Assembly: GCF_024256385.1 (NCBI RefSeq) | Contig: NZ_JAMLFW010000001.1 | Span: 3,348,001 to 3,412,000 of the forward strand | Direction: 5' to 3' | DNA from: Anatilimnocola floriformis | GTDB taxonomy: Bacteria > Planctomycetota > Planctomycetia > Pirellulales > Pirellulaceae | Length of the DNA: 64,000 nucleotides | In this document: piece by piece, positions 27,175-35,996 of the stretch | Layout of the letters: every line of letters starts with the position of its first letter | Position numbering within the stretch: the stretch's first letter is position 1 | Translations under genes and position numbers: made by a program | Notes under the pieces: generated by a model | Database searches by the model: none | Told to the model about the DNA's origin: nothing | The model's input: the letters and a program-made list of their open reading frames with translations, nothing else

Positions 27175-29298
27175 CTACTTGGTCGCGGGCAACAGAATGA
27201 GGGCGCCTTCGACGAAGGTGGCTTCGCCGGGTTTGCCGTTCAGTTTGTATTGCACCTTGAGTTTCTTATCGCTGCCGGGGGCGGGATCGCCGCCGAAGCT
27301 CTTGTTGTAGGTCGTTTCGGGCAAGGTGATCAGCGGCAGGTCGGTGGCCCGCTTTTGCAGGATGGCGGTCACGTCCTTCTTGCCGGAATCGCTGCCGTAT
27401 TCGGCCTTCACGATTTCGACCTTCGTCTTTTCGATGCCGGCCTTCGACAGCTGATCCTTCACGTCGACGCCCTTGGCTTGCAAGCTTTGGGCGACCGAGA
27501 GGACCGTGGCGAGAGCGTCGTCCTTGATCTCCGGAACCTTCAGCGCGTTGAGCGCCATTTGGAACGTCGTGTTGTTGGGATAACGTTGCAGCACGACAAG
27601 GACGAGCTTCTTATCGGCTGAAGCTTTCGCCGTGTCCATCGCCTTCTGGGCCATGTCGTTTCGCACATCATCGGGCAGGATGAACTGGCGAGCGATGCGG
27701 ATATAACCCTTGATCGCGCGGCCGTGATACTTATGGCCAGGAATCTTGGCCAGATCGAGCAGCACCGGCGCGGCGTCGTCGGTCGTCCATTCACCAAGGA
27801 GCTTGGTGCTGGCGTCTTGCAGTTCTGGGGTCGTGCTCTTGCCGGCAGCACCGACAGCGGCGAGGGCCTTCTTGCCGCCGACCGCGCCGACGACTTCGAG
27901 CAGCTTGATCTTGGTCTCGAGCGACTTGGCGCTGTCCATGGCAGTCACCAGTTCCGTGGCGCAAGCTTCACGATCGGGCATGCGAATGCTCGCAGCGAGG
28001 AGAGCCTTTTCGGCGGGGACCACATCTTCGGCCCGCTTGGGAGCCGTGACTTGCGTGATGAGAACGTTCAAGCCCTTCTCATCGACGGTCTCGCCGAGCG
28101 CGGCGAGGGCAGCCGTGCGCACGGCTACGTCGTTGCTATCGAGAGCCTTGAGCAAGGCGGGCGTGGCGCTGATTCGGCGTTGACCGACGAGGGCGAGGAG
28201 CAGCGACAGCTTCTTGCCGGTCGCGCCAGGAAGAGCGGCGGCGATTTGCGAGTTGACTTTTTCTCCTTGCAGATCGGCCAGCGTCGCTTTGGCGGCGTCG
28301 GCGAGTTCCGTGTCTTTATCGAGCGCGGTTTCGAGCAACGCAGTTACCGACGAATCGTCGCCGACGCGGCTCAGCGCGGTGATGGCGGCGATGCGGACTT
28401 CCTTGGGACCTTCGGCTGCCGCTTTAACGATGGCGGCAACTACGACCGTCTTCGGCCGATCGGCCATGGCGGTGATGACGAGCGCGCCGCGCTCGGCGTT
28501 CAACTTGCCAACTTCTTCGGCGAGCGCCTTATCGACTGCGCCACCCGAGATCTCGCGGGCGGTGGTCAAGGCGAGTTGGAACAGCGGCTTTTCGGGCGAA
28601 CGGAGTTGCTCGAGGAGCAGCGGAATCCCTTCGTCCTTACGGGCGAGGATGGCGCCGCGAGTCGCTTCGAGGAAGCGCGTCTTCGGCACTTCGGCGCGGC
28701 GAACTTGATCGTAGATTTCGATCGCTTCGGCCGTCTTGTCATTCAGGCGTTGTTCGGCGCACAGGATCAAACCTTCGGCGATGGCCGAGTTCACCGGCTT
28801 CGGGCTGTCGGCGAGAGCGTCGCGCAGGGTCTTCGTGGCAACGTCGTTGCCGATCAGGCCGAGGGCGACGGCGGCGGCCGAAGCGACATCGGCGTCTTTG
28901 GCGGCGAGGTGCTTGGCTAGTTGTTCAACGGCTTTGGCATCGCGGCGATTGCCGAGCGAATTGACGACACCGATCAGGAGTTTGCCTTCGAGCGAGCCGG
29001 CAGCCGTGCGGAGCGCGGCGCTAGCCTCGTCGCCGGGAATGGCTTCGAGAGCGATACGAGCCCACGAGTGAAGTTGCGGATTGGTCAGGAGCTTGGCCAG
29101 TTCGGGCACGGCAGCGGCCGAGCCGTCGATGGTCAGCTTTTTGCAAGCGAGCGCCTTGTCAGCAGCCGGCGCGTCGGATTGCAAAACGGCGAGGGCTTCT
29201 TTTTCTTTTTCGGCCGAGACCTTGACCGGATCGGCAGCGAACAGCGCGGATGCGCAGAACAAAAACAGTGCAGAGTAAAGGAAATGTTGAATTCGCAT
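27175..29298 (-). CDS. Exported HEAT-repeat protein
   Basis: A 707-residue protein with a signal peptide (MRIQHFLYSALFLFCASALF then AAD) and HEAT/PBS-lyase type helical repeats over nearly its whole length, for example KAVEQLAKHLAAKDADVASA, ATPALLKALDSNDVAVRTAA and KTLRDALADSPKPVNSAIA. The ATG at 29298 is chosen because the signal peptide begins there; a frame extending to 29367 adds 23 unrelated residues. The C-terminal 60 residues form a separate small beta-rich part (KKLKVQYKLNGKPGEATFVE). It lies directly downstream of a Tat-exported oxidoreductase gene (57 bp gap), a pairing that suggests co-transcription; the binding partner is unknown. Confidence 0.85.
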   Translation of the reverse strand: MRIQHFLYSALFLFCASALFAADPVKVSAEKEKEALAVLQSDAPAADKALACKKLTIDGSAAAVPELAKLLTNPQLHSWARIALEAIPGDEASAALRTAAGSLEGKLLIGVVNSLGNRRDAKAVEQLAKHLAAKDADVASAAAVALGLIGNDVATKTLRDALADSPKPVNSAIAEGLILCAEQRLNDKTAEAIEIYDQVRRAEVPKTRFLEATRGAILARKDEGIPLLLEQLRSPEKPLFQLALTTAREISGGAVDKALAEEVGKLNAERGALVITAMADRPKTVVVAAIVKAAAEGPKEVRIAAITALSRVGDDSSVTALLETALDKDTELADAAKATLADLQGEKVNSQIAAALPGATGKKLSLLLALVGQRRISATPALLKALDSNDVAVRTAALAALGETVDEKGLNVLITQVTAPKRAEDVVPAEKALLAASIRMPDREACATELVTAMDSAKSLETKIKLLEVVGAVGGKKALAAVGAAGKSTTPELQDASTKLLGEWTTDDAAPVLLDLAKIPGHKYHGRAIKGYIRIARQFILPDDVRNDMAQKAMDTAKASADKKLVLVVLQRYPNNTTFQMALNALKVPEIKDDALATVLSVAQSLQAKGVDVKDQLSKAGIEKTKVEIVKAEYGSDSGKKDVTAILQKRATDLPLITLPETTYNKSFGGDPAPGSDKKLKVQYKLNGKPGEATFVEGALILLPATK

Positions 29299-29354
29299 GG
29301 AGAAACCTAAAGGTGTATGAGTGAGTTTTGGCAAACGGAACCAGACGGCGGCGC

Positions 29355-30647
29355 TTAGAGACGCCACGGTTCGCGGAGGGCTTCGGAGCGCATCCGGTTG
29401 GCTGGTTCGTCGTCAACGAACATGGTGGTCTTCAGGTCGTATTTCACCTGGCGACCGAGCGCGAGGGCGACGTTCGCGGCGTGGCAAGCGATGTGTGCAT
29501 TGCAGGCCGCTTCGGCGTTCCCCTTCGGCTTGCCGCGGGTCTTCACGCAATCGAGGAAGTCGCGGACGTGGAAGGTGGCGGGATAACCGCCGATCTCTTC
29601 GACATTGCGACCAGCGAGGAGCGTCGGCGAGCTGAGGACCATCTTGCCGCTGTCGCCGGCCTCGACCCAACCGGTTTCGCCTTCGAAACGGACCGGGCAC
29701 GAGCCGAGCGGAATCCAGCCGGTCTCGCGGAAGATCAGTTCGCAACCGTTCTCATACTTGCATACGAGCTCACCATTCTTCGGCGGATTGTATTCCACCG
29801 GCGGCGGACAATCGTTGACGGCCCATTGGCACAGATCGACGCAGTGCGAACCCCATTCGAGCACGCCGCCGCCGCCGAACGCGCCGACCAGGCCGCCACC
29901 TTTTTCAAAGTTGAAACCGTTGAGGAGCGCCTGGTTGTAAGGACGATAGGCGGCTGGTCCGAGGTAGATGTCCCAATCGACCACTTCTTTTTCCGGCACC
30001 GGTTGTTCTGGCAGCCAGGCGCTCATGATGGCCTTCATGCCGGCCGGGTGAGCGTAGACTTTTTGAACCTTGCCGAGCTTGCCAGTGCGAGCCAGTTCAC
30101 ACGCGAACGCAAAGTGCGGCAGGTTGCGGCGTTGCGTGCCCGCTTGAAAGACGCGGCCGGTGCGAGCCATCGTGTCGCGCAGAATCAGGCTCTCGACGAT
30201 GTTCTTGGTGCACGGCTTTTCGCAGTAGATATCCTTGCCGGCTTTGGCGGCGTGCATGGCCATCAAACCGTGCCAATTGGGGCCGGTGGCGATCAGCACG
30301 GCGTCGATATCGGTGCGGTCGAGCACTTCGCGGAAGTCGCGATACATGTCGCAGCTGGCGTTGCCGTACTTCCCATCGACTTTTTTCTTCACTTCCTGGC
30401 GACGCGATTCCTTGATATCGCACACCGCAGTGAACTGCACATCCTTCTGCTCGAGAAAGCAACCGAGGTCGTAGTTGCCGCGATTGCCGATGCCGATGCC
30501 GCCGACCACGACGCGCTCGCTCGGAGGAGTCGCGCCGTCGCGACCCAGCGCGGAGCTCGGAATGATGGTGGGTGTCATCGAAGCCACGCCGGCCGCGATC
30601 GCGGTCTTTACAAAGCCACGGCGTGAGAGAGGAACTTTCTGAGACAT
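29355..30647 (-). CDS. Tat-exported Gfo/Idh/MocA family oxidoreductase
   Basis: A 430-residue dehydrogenase with a twin-arginine signal, LSRRGFVKTAIAAGVASM, so it is exported folded with its cofactor. The Rossmann segment is VVGGIGIGNRGNYDLG and the catalytic block is AGKDIYCEKPCTKNIVES. The middle part includes WDIYLGPAAYRPYN and GGGVLEWGSHCVDLCQWA, both typical of the planctomycete secreted group. AGGAG stands eight bases before the ATG. Periplasmic members of this family are numerous in planctomycetes and are thought to work on sugars from complex polysaccharides; the substrate is unknown. Confidence 0.93.
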   Translation of the reverse strand: MSQKVPLSRRGFVKTAIAAGVASMTPTIIPSSALGRDGATPPSERVVVGGIGIGNRGNYDLGCFLEQKDVQFTAVCDIKESRRQEVKKKVDGKYGNASCDMYRDFREVLDRTDIDAVLIATGPNWHGLMAMHAAKAGKDIYCEKPCTKNIVESLILRDTMARTGRVFQAGTQRRNLPHFAFACELARTGKLGKVQKVYAHPAGMKAIMSAWLPEQPVPEKEVVDWDIYLGPAAYRPYNQALLNGFNFEKGGGLVGAFGGGGVLEWGSHCVDLCQWAVNDCPPPVEYNPPKNGELVCKYENGCELIFRETGWIPLGSCPVRFEGETGWVEAGDSGKMVLSSPTLLAGRNVEEIGGYPATFHVRDFLDCVKTRGKPKGNAEAACNAHIACHAANVALALGRQVKYDLKTTMFVDDEPANRMRSEALREPWRL

Positions 30648-30840
30648 CTTTCAACTCCTGGTTTCAATCTACGGTTCTGCAATCGATTGCGGTTGACTAG
30701 CCCGACCGTCAGCCGCCGCTCGCCTCAGCGGCAGGGACATGCGGGAAGCCGACAGCATACTCTTTCCAAAAGGGAGTTGCTGCTAGATAGGAGCGAATAT
30801 GCATGCATCGTGAGCGCTCGGCAGGCAGCATCCTGTCCTG

Positions 30841-31012
30841 CTCCCCTCGCCCCGCTTCGGGGAGAGGGGCTGGGGGTGAGGGGTGAGCCGAAGCGAGAGT
30901 CTGCTAATGAGCACGCACTATGGATTGCCGACCAGTTCGCCAGAAAATTGAGTCAAACTCACGCATTATCCCCTCACCCCCGACCCCTCTCCCCGAAACG
31001 GGGCGAGGGGAG
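30841..31012. repeat. Inverted pair of C/G-rich hairpin repeats (family D)
   Basis: The left unit (30841-30887) and right unit (30970-31012) are near-perfect reverse complements over about 42 bases. Each unit is also a hairpin: CCCCG-CTT-CGGGG flanked by CCCCTC and GAGGGG on the left, CCCCG-AAA-CGGGG on the right. The central 82 bases are unique. The arrangement resembles paired REP/BIME elements. Confidence 0.75.
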
Positions 31013-31217
31013 AGAGATAAGGCCGCGACGGCGTCGCTGGCGTGAATCGCTACCTGGCGGGTCTACGCCGGGCCGGAGTTGTCAGCTCTGCCGTGTCTTT
31101 GTGGAGCCGGATGGTCGGTCAGTGTGATCGACCGAGATGACGCAGAAGAGGGATGAGCGAGGGATCTCGTGTTCCCACAAGCCCATTTGAAGCCACCCGG
31201 ATTAGCGAGAATAAAGT

Positions 31218-31241
31218 GTGATATTTGCGAGGCAATATCAC
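31218..31241 (-). terminator. Possible terminator hairpin after the methyltransferase gene
   Basis: GTGATATT (31218-31225) and AATATCAC (31234-31241) form an eight-base-pair stem with an eight-base loop. On the minus strand it is followed by ACTTTATTC. It is about 100 bases past the methyltransferase stop; the T-tract is weak. Confidence 0.4.
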
Positions 31242-31340
31242 TTGCGTTAATTGCCTTTAAGTCTTTCTTCGCAAGCACTTGCGCAAGAAACGACTACTCG
31301 CATTGCCTGTTATATTCTGGGGTATGAAAGGGGGGCTGCG

Positions 31341-32222
31341 TTATTTCTTCGGCTTGCCGGCGATCACGTAGCCGAGGTTGCCCCAGATCGAATGGATCTT
31401 CCAGTCGACGAGGGCGTCGGCGACGAGCGGCTCGATTTTGAGATCGGTGTTTTCCAGAATCACGTCCGACATCGGGCCGAGGAAAAACATCTTGGCCAGG
31501 ATCCAGCGCTGCAATTTTCGCAGGCCCAGTTTGTGCGCGATCTGGCGGTTGGGCAGATCGGGAATTTCGTCGGCGACGACGACCATGCCGCCGGGCTTCA
31601 CGACCCGGGCCATTTCCTTGAGAGCACGGCCCGGGTCGTTGACGTGGTTGAGCGCGCCGAGGCTGAACATGTTGTCGAAGGTCGCATCCGGAAACGGCAG
31701 TTGTTCGGCTTCGCCCACGACGAGCGTGGTGTCGTGCTGAGGGAAGTCGCGCTTGGTTTTTTCGAGCAGCACGCGCGAGATATCGACGCCCCACACCTGG
31801 CAGTCGAGCGGAATCTGCGGCATGTTGCGGCCGTCGCCCATGGCGACGTCGAGCAGCTTGGTGCCCGAGAGGCTGGGCAGGTGTCGCAACACTTCATTGC
31901 GGGCTTTGCGCTCGCCGCCGCGGGGCATGTGAGCAATCCATTCCCAAAAGCGGAACTTCGGCCAGAGCGAGCCGTTGTAGTAATCGGCGGCGATGGCGTT
32001 GTTGCCTTCAAACTTTTCGGTGACGTGCAGCACCTGATTTTTGATGGCGTAGGTGTGCGAGCAAGAGGTGCAGCCGAGCGCCTCAGCCGACTTGTATTGC
32101 AGGGGAGCGTGGCATTCGACGCACCGCAGCATCGACACTTGCGTGTCCCACTTCGTAACGTGGGCCGGCGCGGTTGAACTTGCTGACTTCGATCCGGTCC
32201 CGGGAATAGAAACGGTAATCAT
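31341..32222 (-). CDS. Class I SAM-dependent methyltransferase with N-terminal zinc-binding segment
   Basis: A 293-residue protein. An N-terminal Trm112-like zinc segment has two Cys pairs (CVECHAPLQ and CTSCSHTYAI, residues about 34-57). A type 11 methyltransferase fold follows: LLDVAMGDGRNM is motif I, LPFPDATFDNMFSLGALNHV is motifs II-IV, and MARVVKPGGMVVVADE is the post-motif strand. The same layout occurs in RlmA-like and other small-molecule methyltransferases, so the substrate is open. The ATG at 32222 is chosen; 42 extra upstream codons look like leader sequence. It stands alone. Confidence 0.85.
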   Translation of the reverse strand: MITVSIPGTGSKSASSTAPAHVTKWDTQVSMLRCVECHAPLQYKSAEALGCTSCSHTYAIKNQVLHVTEKFEGNNAIAADYYNGSLWPKFRFWEWIAHMPRGGERKARNEVLRHLPSLSGTKLLDVAMGDGRNMPQIPLDCQVWGVDISRVLLEKTKRDFPQHDTTLVVGEAEQLPFPDATFDNMFSLGALNHVNDPGRALKEMARVVKPGGMVVVADEIPDLPNRQIAHKLGLRKLQRWILAKMFFLGPMSDVILENTDLKIEPLVADALVDWKIHSIWGNLGYVIAGKPKK

Positions 32223-32403
32223 TGCATCTGCTCGGCAATAGAAAGTCGAGGTAAACCGCTCAAATATGCGGTAAAATCTATAGTGCCACACTAATCTCAA
32301 TCGGCAGCGATGCAAGAAACCGCCTGAGCGAGGCACGGTGGGCGGCACAATCGCTACGTTCGGAGCGATCAGAAGAGTTTGGGTGCGCCGAGCGTTGAAT
32401 TTT

Positions 32404-33369
32404 TCAGCGCAAGTCGACCGTAACGGGCCGATGATCCGACCCGAGCTTGGGTCCCACGCTCCGCCGGACCACTTCGATCTCGGGCGAGACGAGGCAGTGG
32501 TCGATCGGAACGCTGAAAAGAAGCGGGATTCGCGGCGACCAGCTGGCCTGCACGCCGATGCCCTGCCGGCTGTCGCGCAGATTGCCGCGTCGCAGCAGAT
32601 CGTGGAAAAACGGGGAATAGCTGGTGATATTCAGATCGCCGGCGACGATGAGCGGGCCTTGGATGCGCTGGCAGTCCTGAGCGATCCGCTGCAATTGCTC
32701 ATTGCGTAACTCTGCCGCCCGCCGGTTGACCGGCGGCAGCGGATGGGTCGCGATGATCGTGCAGGGCCGCGGCTGCGCGCCAAAGCGGGCGATGATCGAG
32801 GGGGCATTAGCGGTGCCGTAGTCGATTTGCTCGATCGATTCCCAGGGGACGCGACTGAGTAACGCAATGCCGCGACTGTTGCGCTGCGGCAGCACCAGCT
32901 GATGTGGGTAGGCGTCGCGCAACTGCGGCAACTGCTCGCCCCAGCCGTGGCTGACTTCATAGAGCAGTACGACATCGGCTTTCTTTTCCCGCAGCATGGC
33001 GAGGACATCGGCATATCGCTGGTTGCCGGCCCAGACGTTGAAGGAAACGATCCGCCAGGTCGGTTGCGTCGATTTCACAATCGGCGCCGGCCAGTAGATC
33101 GGCGCGACGAAGGCGAAGTTGATCACTGCGCCGATGATGGCGACAACGGCAAGGCTTCTCGTGCGAGTCAGCCAGAGAGCAACGGCCGCGAGCACCAGCA
33201 GCCAACCGTACTGCAACCGAAAATGGCAGAACTGCTCGGCCCGCCACCACTGCCGTGCGAAAAAACAGCCGAAGGTGAGGAGCAGTACGAACAGCATCGG
33301 CGTGGCGATGAGCAGAACCAATGCGCGGCGAGAAGAGAAAGTCGCGGCAGAGTTCATGGTTTCGGCCAT
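32404..33369 (-). CDS. Membrane-anchored endonuclease/exonuclease/phosphatase family protein
   Basis: A 321-residue protein with two or three N-terminal membrane helices (about 12-35, 48-66 and 69-90) followed by an EEP catalytic domain (about 105-321) outside the membrane. Catalytic motifs are IVSFNVWAGN, VVLLYEVSHGW (Glu), IVAGDLNITSYSP (D-x-N) and LGSDHRPVTVDL (DH). This layout resembles YafD-type proteins; DNA, lipid or phosphoester substrates are all possible. It lies 12 bp downstream of the HAD gene, in a run of minus-strand genes from deoC to here. Confidence 0.87.
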   Translation of the reverse strand: MAETMNSAATFSSRRALVLLIATPMLFVLLLTFGCFFARQWWRAEQFCHFRLQYGWLLVLAAVALWLTRTRSLAVVAIIGAVINFAFVAPIYWPAPIVKSTQPTWRIVSFNVWAGNQRYADVLAMLREKKADVVLLYEVSHGWGEQLPQLRDAYPHQLVLPQRNSRGIALLSRVPWESIEQIDYGTANAPSIIARFGAQPRPCTIIATHPLPPVNRRAAELRNEQLQRIAQDCQRIQGPLIVAGDLNITSYSPFFHDLLRRGNLRDSRQGIGVQASWSPRIPLLFSVPIDHCLVSPEIEVVRRSVGPKLGSDHRPVTVDLR

Positions 33370-33381
33370 CGCACGCTTGCT

Positions 33382-34041
33382 CTAGTGGATCCCTAGCAAC
33401 TGATAGATCCGCCGATCGGCGAGCGTATCGGCGATGAGCTGCGCACCGGTGAAGTCATGACGGCGGCTGTGATCGCCGGGAACAGCCACGGCGTGTGCGC
33501 CGGAATCGATCGCGGCGCGGCAGCCATTGTGGCTGTCTTCGAGCACGAGCATCGCAGCCGGCTCGATGCCGTGCTGGGCGGCAGCTTTCAAGTAGATCTC
33601 AGGATTCGGTTTGCCGTGGAGGACATCGGCCGAGGTGAGAATGAATTTAAACCGCGGCCGCCAGCCGAAGTGGTCGAGCATGCGATAAACGACCGGCGCT
33701 CGGCTGCTGGTGGCGATGGCTTTGGGAATGTGGTTGGCTTCGAGCGCGTCTAGCAGTTCTACCAGTCCCGGCATGGGGGCGAGTTCGCGGTCGAGCAGGT
33801 CGAGAAAGATCGAATCGGAATCGGCGTAGATGTCTTCGACGGTTTCTTCCAAGCCGTGCCACTCGCGGAGAATGCCGAGGGCAATGATTCCGGGGCGCCC
33901 CATCATTTTATCGAGCAACTCTTGCTGAAACGGCTTGCACCGTTTTTCCAGCAGTTGGCGCATCACGCGCTCGTAGAGCATCTCGGTATTGAACATCAGG
34001 CCGTCGAGGTCAAACGTGACGGCGGAAATAGCTGATGGCAT
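33382..34041 (-). CDS. HAD-family phosphatase (beta-phosphoglucomutase-like)
   Basis: A 219-residue HAD subfamily IA hydrolase with a helical cap. Motif I is VTFDLDGLMFNTE (nucleophile and acid/base Asp), motif II is AIATSSRAP, motif III Lys is in DVLHGKPNPEIYL, and motif IV is VLEDSHNGCRAAIDSG. These match phosphatases or phosphomutases acting on small sugar phosphates. The ATG at 34041 is taken since homology begins there. It follows the DinB gene by 26 bp and precedes the EEP gene by 12 bp, so the three are probably one transcript. Confidence 0.9.
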   Translation of the reverse strand: MPSAISAVTFDLDGLMFNTEMLYERVMRQLLEKRCKPFQQELLDKMMGRPGIIALGILREWHGLEETVEDIYADSDSIFLDLLDRELAPMPGLVELLDALEANHIPKAIATSSRAPVVYRMLDHFGWRPRFKFILTSADVLHGKPNPEIYLKAAAQHGIEPAAMLVLEDSHNGCRAAIDSGAHAVAVPGDHSRRHDFTGAQLIADTLADRRIYQLLGIH

Positions 34042-34067
34042 CGCGCGATCGATTTCGTGGAGGGAGA

Positions 34068-34550
34068 TTAGAACAGCGGCGGTTTGCCTAATTGCCGGCG
34101 GACCACGGCCCATTGGCCACAATGCATCAGCCAGTGAGTTCCCTGCATGGCGAGTTGTTCACCTTGGGTCGGGCAGTAGGGAATGCCGGTTTGATTGTCG
34201 AGATCGGCGTCGCTGATGGCTTCGAGCGTCGCGAGAGTGACGGCCCGTTGCTCGGCGGCGACGCGGAGGAGTTCTTCCTTGGTGCAAAAGGCGGCGGGGT
34301 CGTCGTTGGCAGCCGCATCTTTGCCATATTTTTCGGCGAACCCAGCAGGGAGCGGCGGCATCTTTCCACCGGAGACCATGTTGCCGTAGTGATGCTCAGC
34401 AGCGATCAAATGGCCCAGTTGCCAGTTGATGTGATTCACCCCGGGAGCGGCCCGCAACATGAGGTCAGCATCGCTCAGATCGGCGAGGTAGCCGTTGCAA
34501 ATGAAGTGACCCATGTTGATGGTGGCGCGGATGATGTCTTTGGCGTTCAT
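34068..34550 (-). CDS. DinB family protein
   Basis: A 160-residue four-helix-bundle protein of the DinB/DUF664 type. Likely metal-binding histidines are in HINWQLGHLIAAEHHYG and GTHWLMHCGQWAVVRRQLGK, the conserved signature of the family. Some members are thiol-dependent S-transferases; many are of unknown function. It belongs to the minus-strand run with the HAD and EEP genes downstream and deoC upstream (79 bp). Confidence 0.88.
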   Translation of the reverse strand: MNAKDIIRATINMGHFICNGYLADLSDADLMLRAAPGVNHINWQLGHLIAAEHHYGNMVSGGKMPPLPAGFAEKYGKDAAANDDPAAFCTKEELLRVAAEQRAVTLATLEAISDADLDNQTGIPYCPTQGEQLAMQGTHWLMHCGQWAVVRRQLGKPPLF

Positions 34551-34629
34551 GGTCCTGGCTTGTTGCTGGGAATGTAGATCGAAGAATTGCGATGGTACCC
34601 GCTTCGTCCTCGCTTACGCGTCGGGCTAC

Positions 34630-35355
34630 CTAGTAACCGCTCACCGCGCCGGCTTGGATACCGGTGATGGGGGCAAGATTCAGGCGGCGGCGGACATCGT
34701 CGAGCATTTCCTTGGTACGACTAGCGCCGCAGCGAGTTGCGCCGGTCTCGCGCACTTTCAGCAGGGTATCGACATCACGCACGGCGCCGGCGGCTTTCAC
34801 TTGCACATGCGCGGGGGAGTGCTTGCGCATCAGCATCAGATCTTCGATCGTCGCGCCCCCCGTGCCGTAGCCGGTCGAAGTCTTTACCCAATCGGCAGCG
34901 ACTTCGCCGCAGATTTCGCAGAGCTTGATTTTGTGCTCATCCTTGAGGTAGCAGTTCTCGAAGATGACCTTCACCTTGGCGCCGGCTGCGTGGGCACAGT
35001 CGACAACACCCTTGATGTCGGCCTTCACATAATCCCACGCACCGCTCAGCACCTGGCTGATGTTGACGACCATATCGAGCTCGCGACCGCCGTCGGCGAG
35101 GGCTTGCTTGGCTTCGGCGATTTTCATCGCGGTGGTGTGGCCGCCGTGAGGAAAGCCGATGGTGGTGCTCGGCACGACCGTCGAACCGGCGAGGAGTTCG
35201 GCGCACCGCTTGAGGTAGTACGGCATGATGCAAACGCTGGCGCAGTCGTATGCCACGGCCAGTTTGCAGCCGGCTTCCAGATCGGCGACGGTCATCGTCG
35301 GCTGGAGGAGGCTGTGATCGATCATTTTGGCGAGATCGGCGTAGGTGTAGGTCAT
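34630..35355 (-). CDS. deoC: Deoxyribose-phosphate aldolase
   Basis: A 241-residue TIM-barrel aldolase that splits 2-deoxyribose 5-phosphate into glyceraldehyde 3-phosphate and acetaldehyde. The Schiff-base lysine is K158 in DWVKTSTGYGTGGAT; K187 in HVQVKAAGAV and D94 in RELDMVVNIS match the other catalytic residues, and MIDHSLLQP is the usual N-terminal block. It heads the run of minus-strand genes. Just upstream of the ATG is a short repetitive stretch (35358-35394). Confidence 0.94.
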   Translation of the reverse strand: MTYTYADLAKMIDHSLLQPTMTVADLEAGCKLAVAYDCASVCIMPYYLKRCAELLAGSTVVPSTTIGFPHGGHTTAMKIAEAKQALADGGRELDMVVNISQVLSGAWDYVKADIKGVVDCAHAAGAKVKVIFENCYLKDEHKIKLCEICGEVAADWVKTSTGYGTGGATIEDLMLMRKHSPAHVQVKAAGAVRDVDTLLKVRETGATRCGASRTKEMLDDVRRRLNLAPITGIQAGAVSGY

Positions 35356-35357
35356 GG

Positions 35358-35394
35358 GATTGCAGATTTGAGATGTCAGATTGCAGATTGGGGA
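35358..35394. repeat. Degenerate short repeat in the deoC leader
   Basis: Imperfect direct repeats of GATTGCAGATT (35360-35370 and 35382-35392) with AGATGTCAGATT between them. The stretch directly precedes the deoC start on the minus strand. A comparable but exact tandem repeat precedes prpB at 51839-51880. Confidence 0.5.
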
Positions 35395-35462
35395 AGACGT
35401 ACGCTAGGTTTCCTTTGTTGTCATGCAGTTCTGTGTTGTTGGCAAGTGGATGCAGGCGATTC

Positions 35463-35978
35463 ATGCCCGATGAACTTTTGCTGAAGACCGAGCGCTTTTC
35501 CGTGGTCCGCGATTCGTTTGTGACCAGCAGCGGAAAAACGAAGAGTCGAGAGATTGTCCGTCATCCCGGCGCGGTGGTGATCGTGCCGCGATTGGCCGAT
35601 GGAAGCGTTTGTCTGATTCGTAATTTTCGGCTTTCAGTGCGCCAAACACTGATCGAGCTGCCGGCAGGAACCCTCGAGGCGGGCATTTCGCCGCTGGAGC
35701 AAGCCCGGCGAGAACTGATCGAAGAAACCGGCTATCGTGCCGGCGCGATCAAGGAATTGCACTCGTTTTATCTCTCGCCCGGAATTCTCGACGAGCGAAT
35801 GCATCTGTTCCTCGCGACGGATCTCGTGGCTGGTGATACCGCGCTCGAACTTGGCGAAGAAATCAGCAACCTCGTCGTGCCCTGGGAAGAGGCCATCGCG
35901 ATGATCTTCCGTGGCGACATTCAGGATGCGAAGACCATCGCCTCGCTGCTGTATGTGCAGCATGCGGCGAAGGAGTAG
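35463..35978 (+). CDS. NUDIX hydrolase (ADP-ribose pyrophosphatase-like)
   Basis: A 171-residue protein with a complete NUDIX box: GTLEAGISPLEQARRELIEE then TGYRAG (about residues 75-100), preceded by VRQTLIELPAG. These features match ADP-ribose/ADP-sugar pyrophosphatases of the NudF type, which hydrolyse the pyrophosphate bond with Mg2+. The ATG at 35463 begins the homologous part; upstream codons in frame run through the deoC leader. It is divergent from deoC and converges with the HtrA gene, 18 bp apart. Confidence 0.9.
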   Translation: MPDELLLKTERFSVVRDSFVTSSGKTKSREIVRHPGAVVIVPRLADGSVCLIRNFRLSVRQTLIELPAGTLEAGISPLEQARRELIEETGYRAGAIKELHSFYLSPGILDERMHLFLATDLVAGDTALELGEEISNLVVPWEEAIAMIFRGDIQDAKTIASLLYVQHAAKE

Positions 35979-35996
35979 CCCAGCTAAGCAACGCGA

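Larger units (their letters stand above)
30648..31340. other. 693 bp intergenic region containing repeats
   Basis: Between two minus-strand genes. The first part must hold the promoter of the Tat-exported oxidoreductase. The middle carries the C-rich inverted repeat pair at 30841-31012, and the end carries a hairpin at 31218-31241. Open frames here (such as the plus-strand one from 30687 to 31127) cross the repeats and have no homology that I recognise, so no gene is called. Confidence 0.6.

Noticed and set aside
30687-31127. 146-codon plus-strand open frame
   Set aside because: It runs through both C-rich hairpin repeats and has no similarity to known proteins.
31063-31278. 71-codon minus-strand open frame starting with GTG
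   Set aside because: No ribosome binding site, overlaps the hairpin at 31218-31241, and no recognisable homology.
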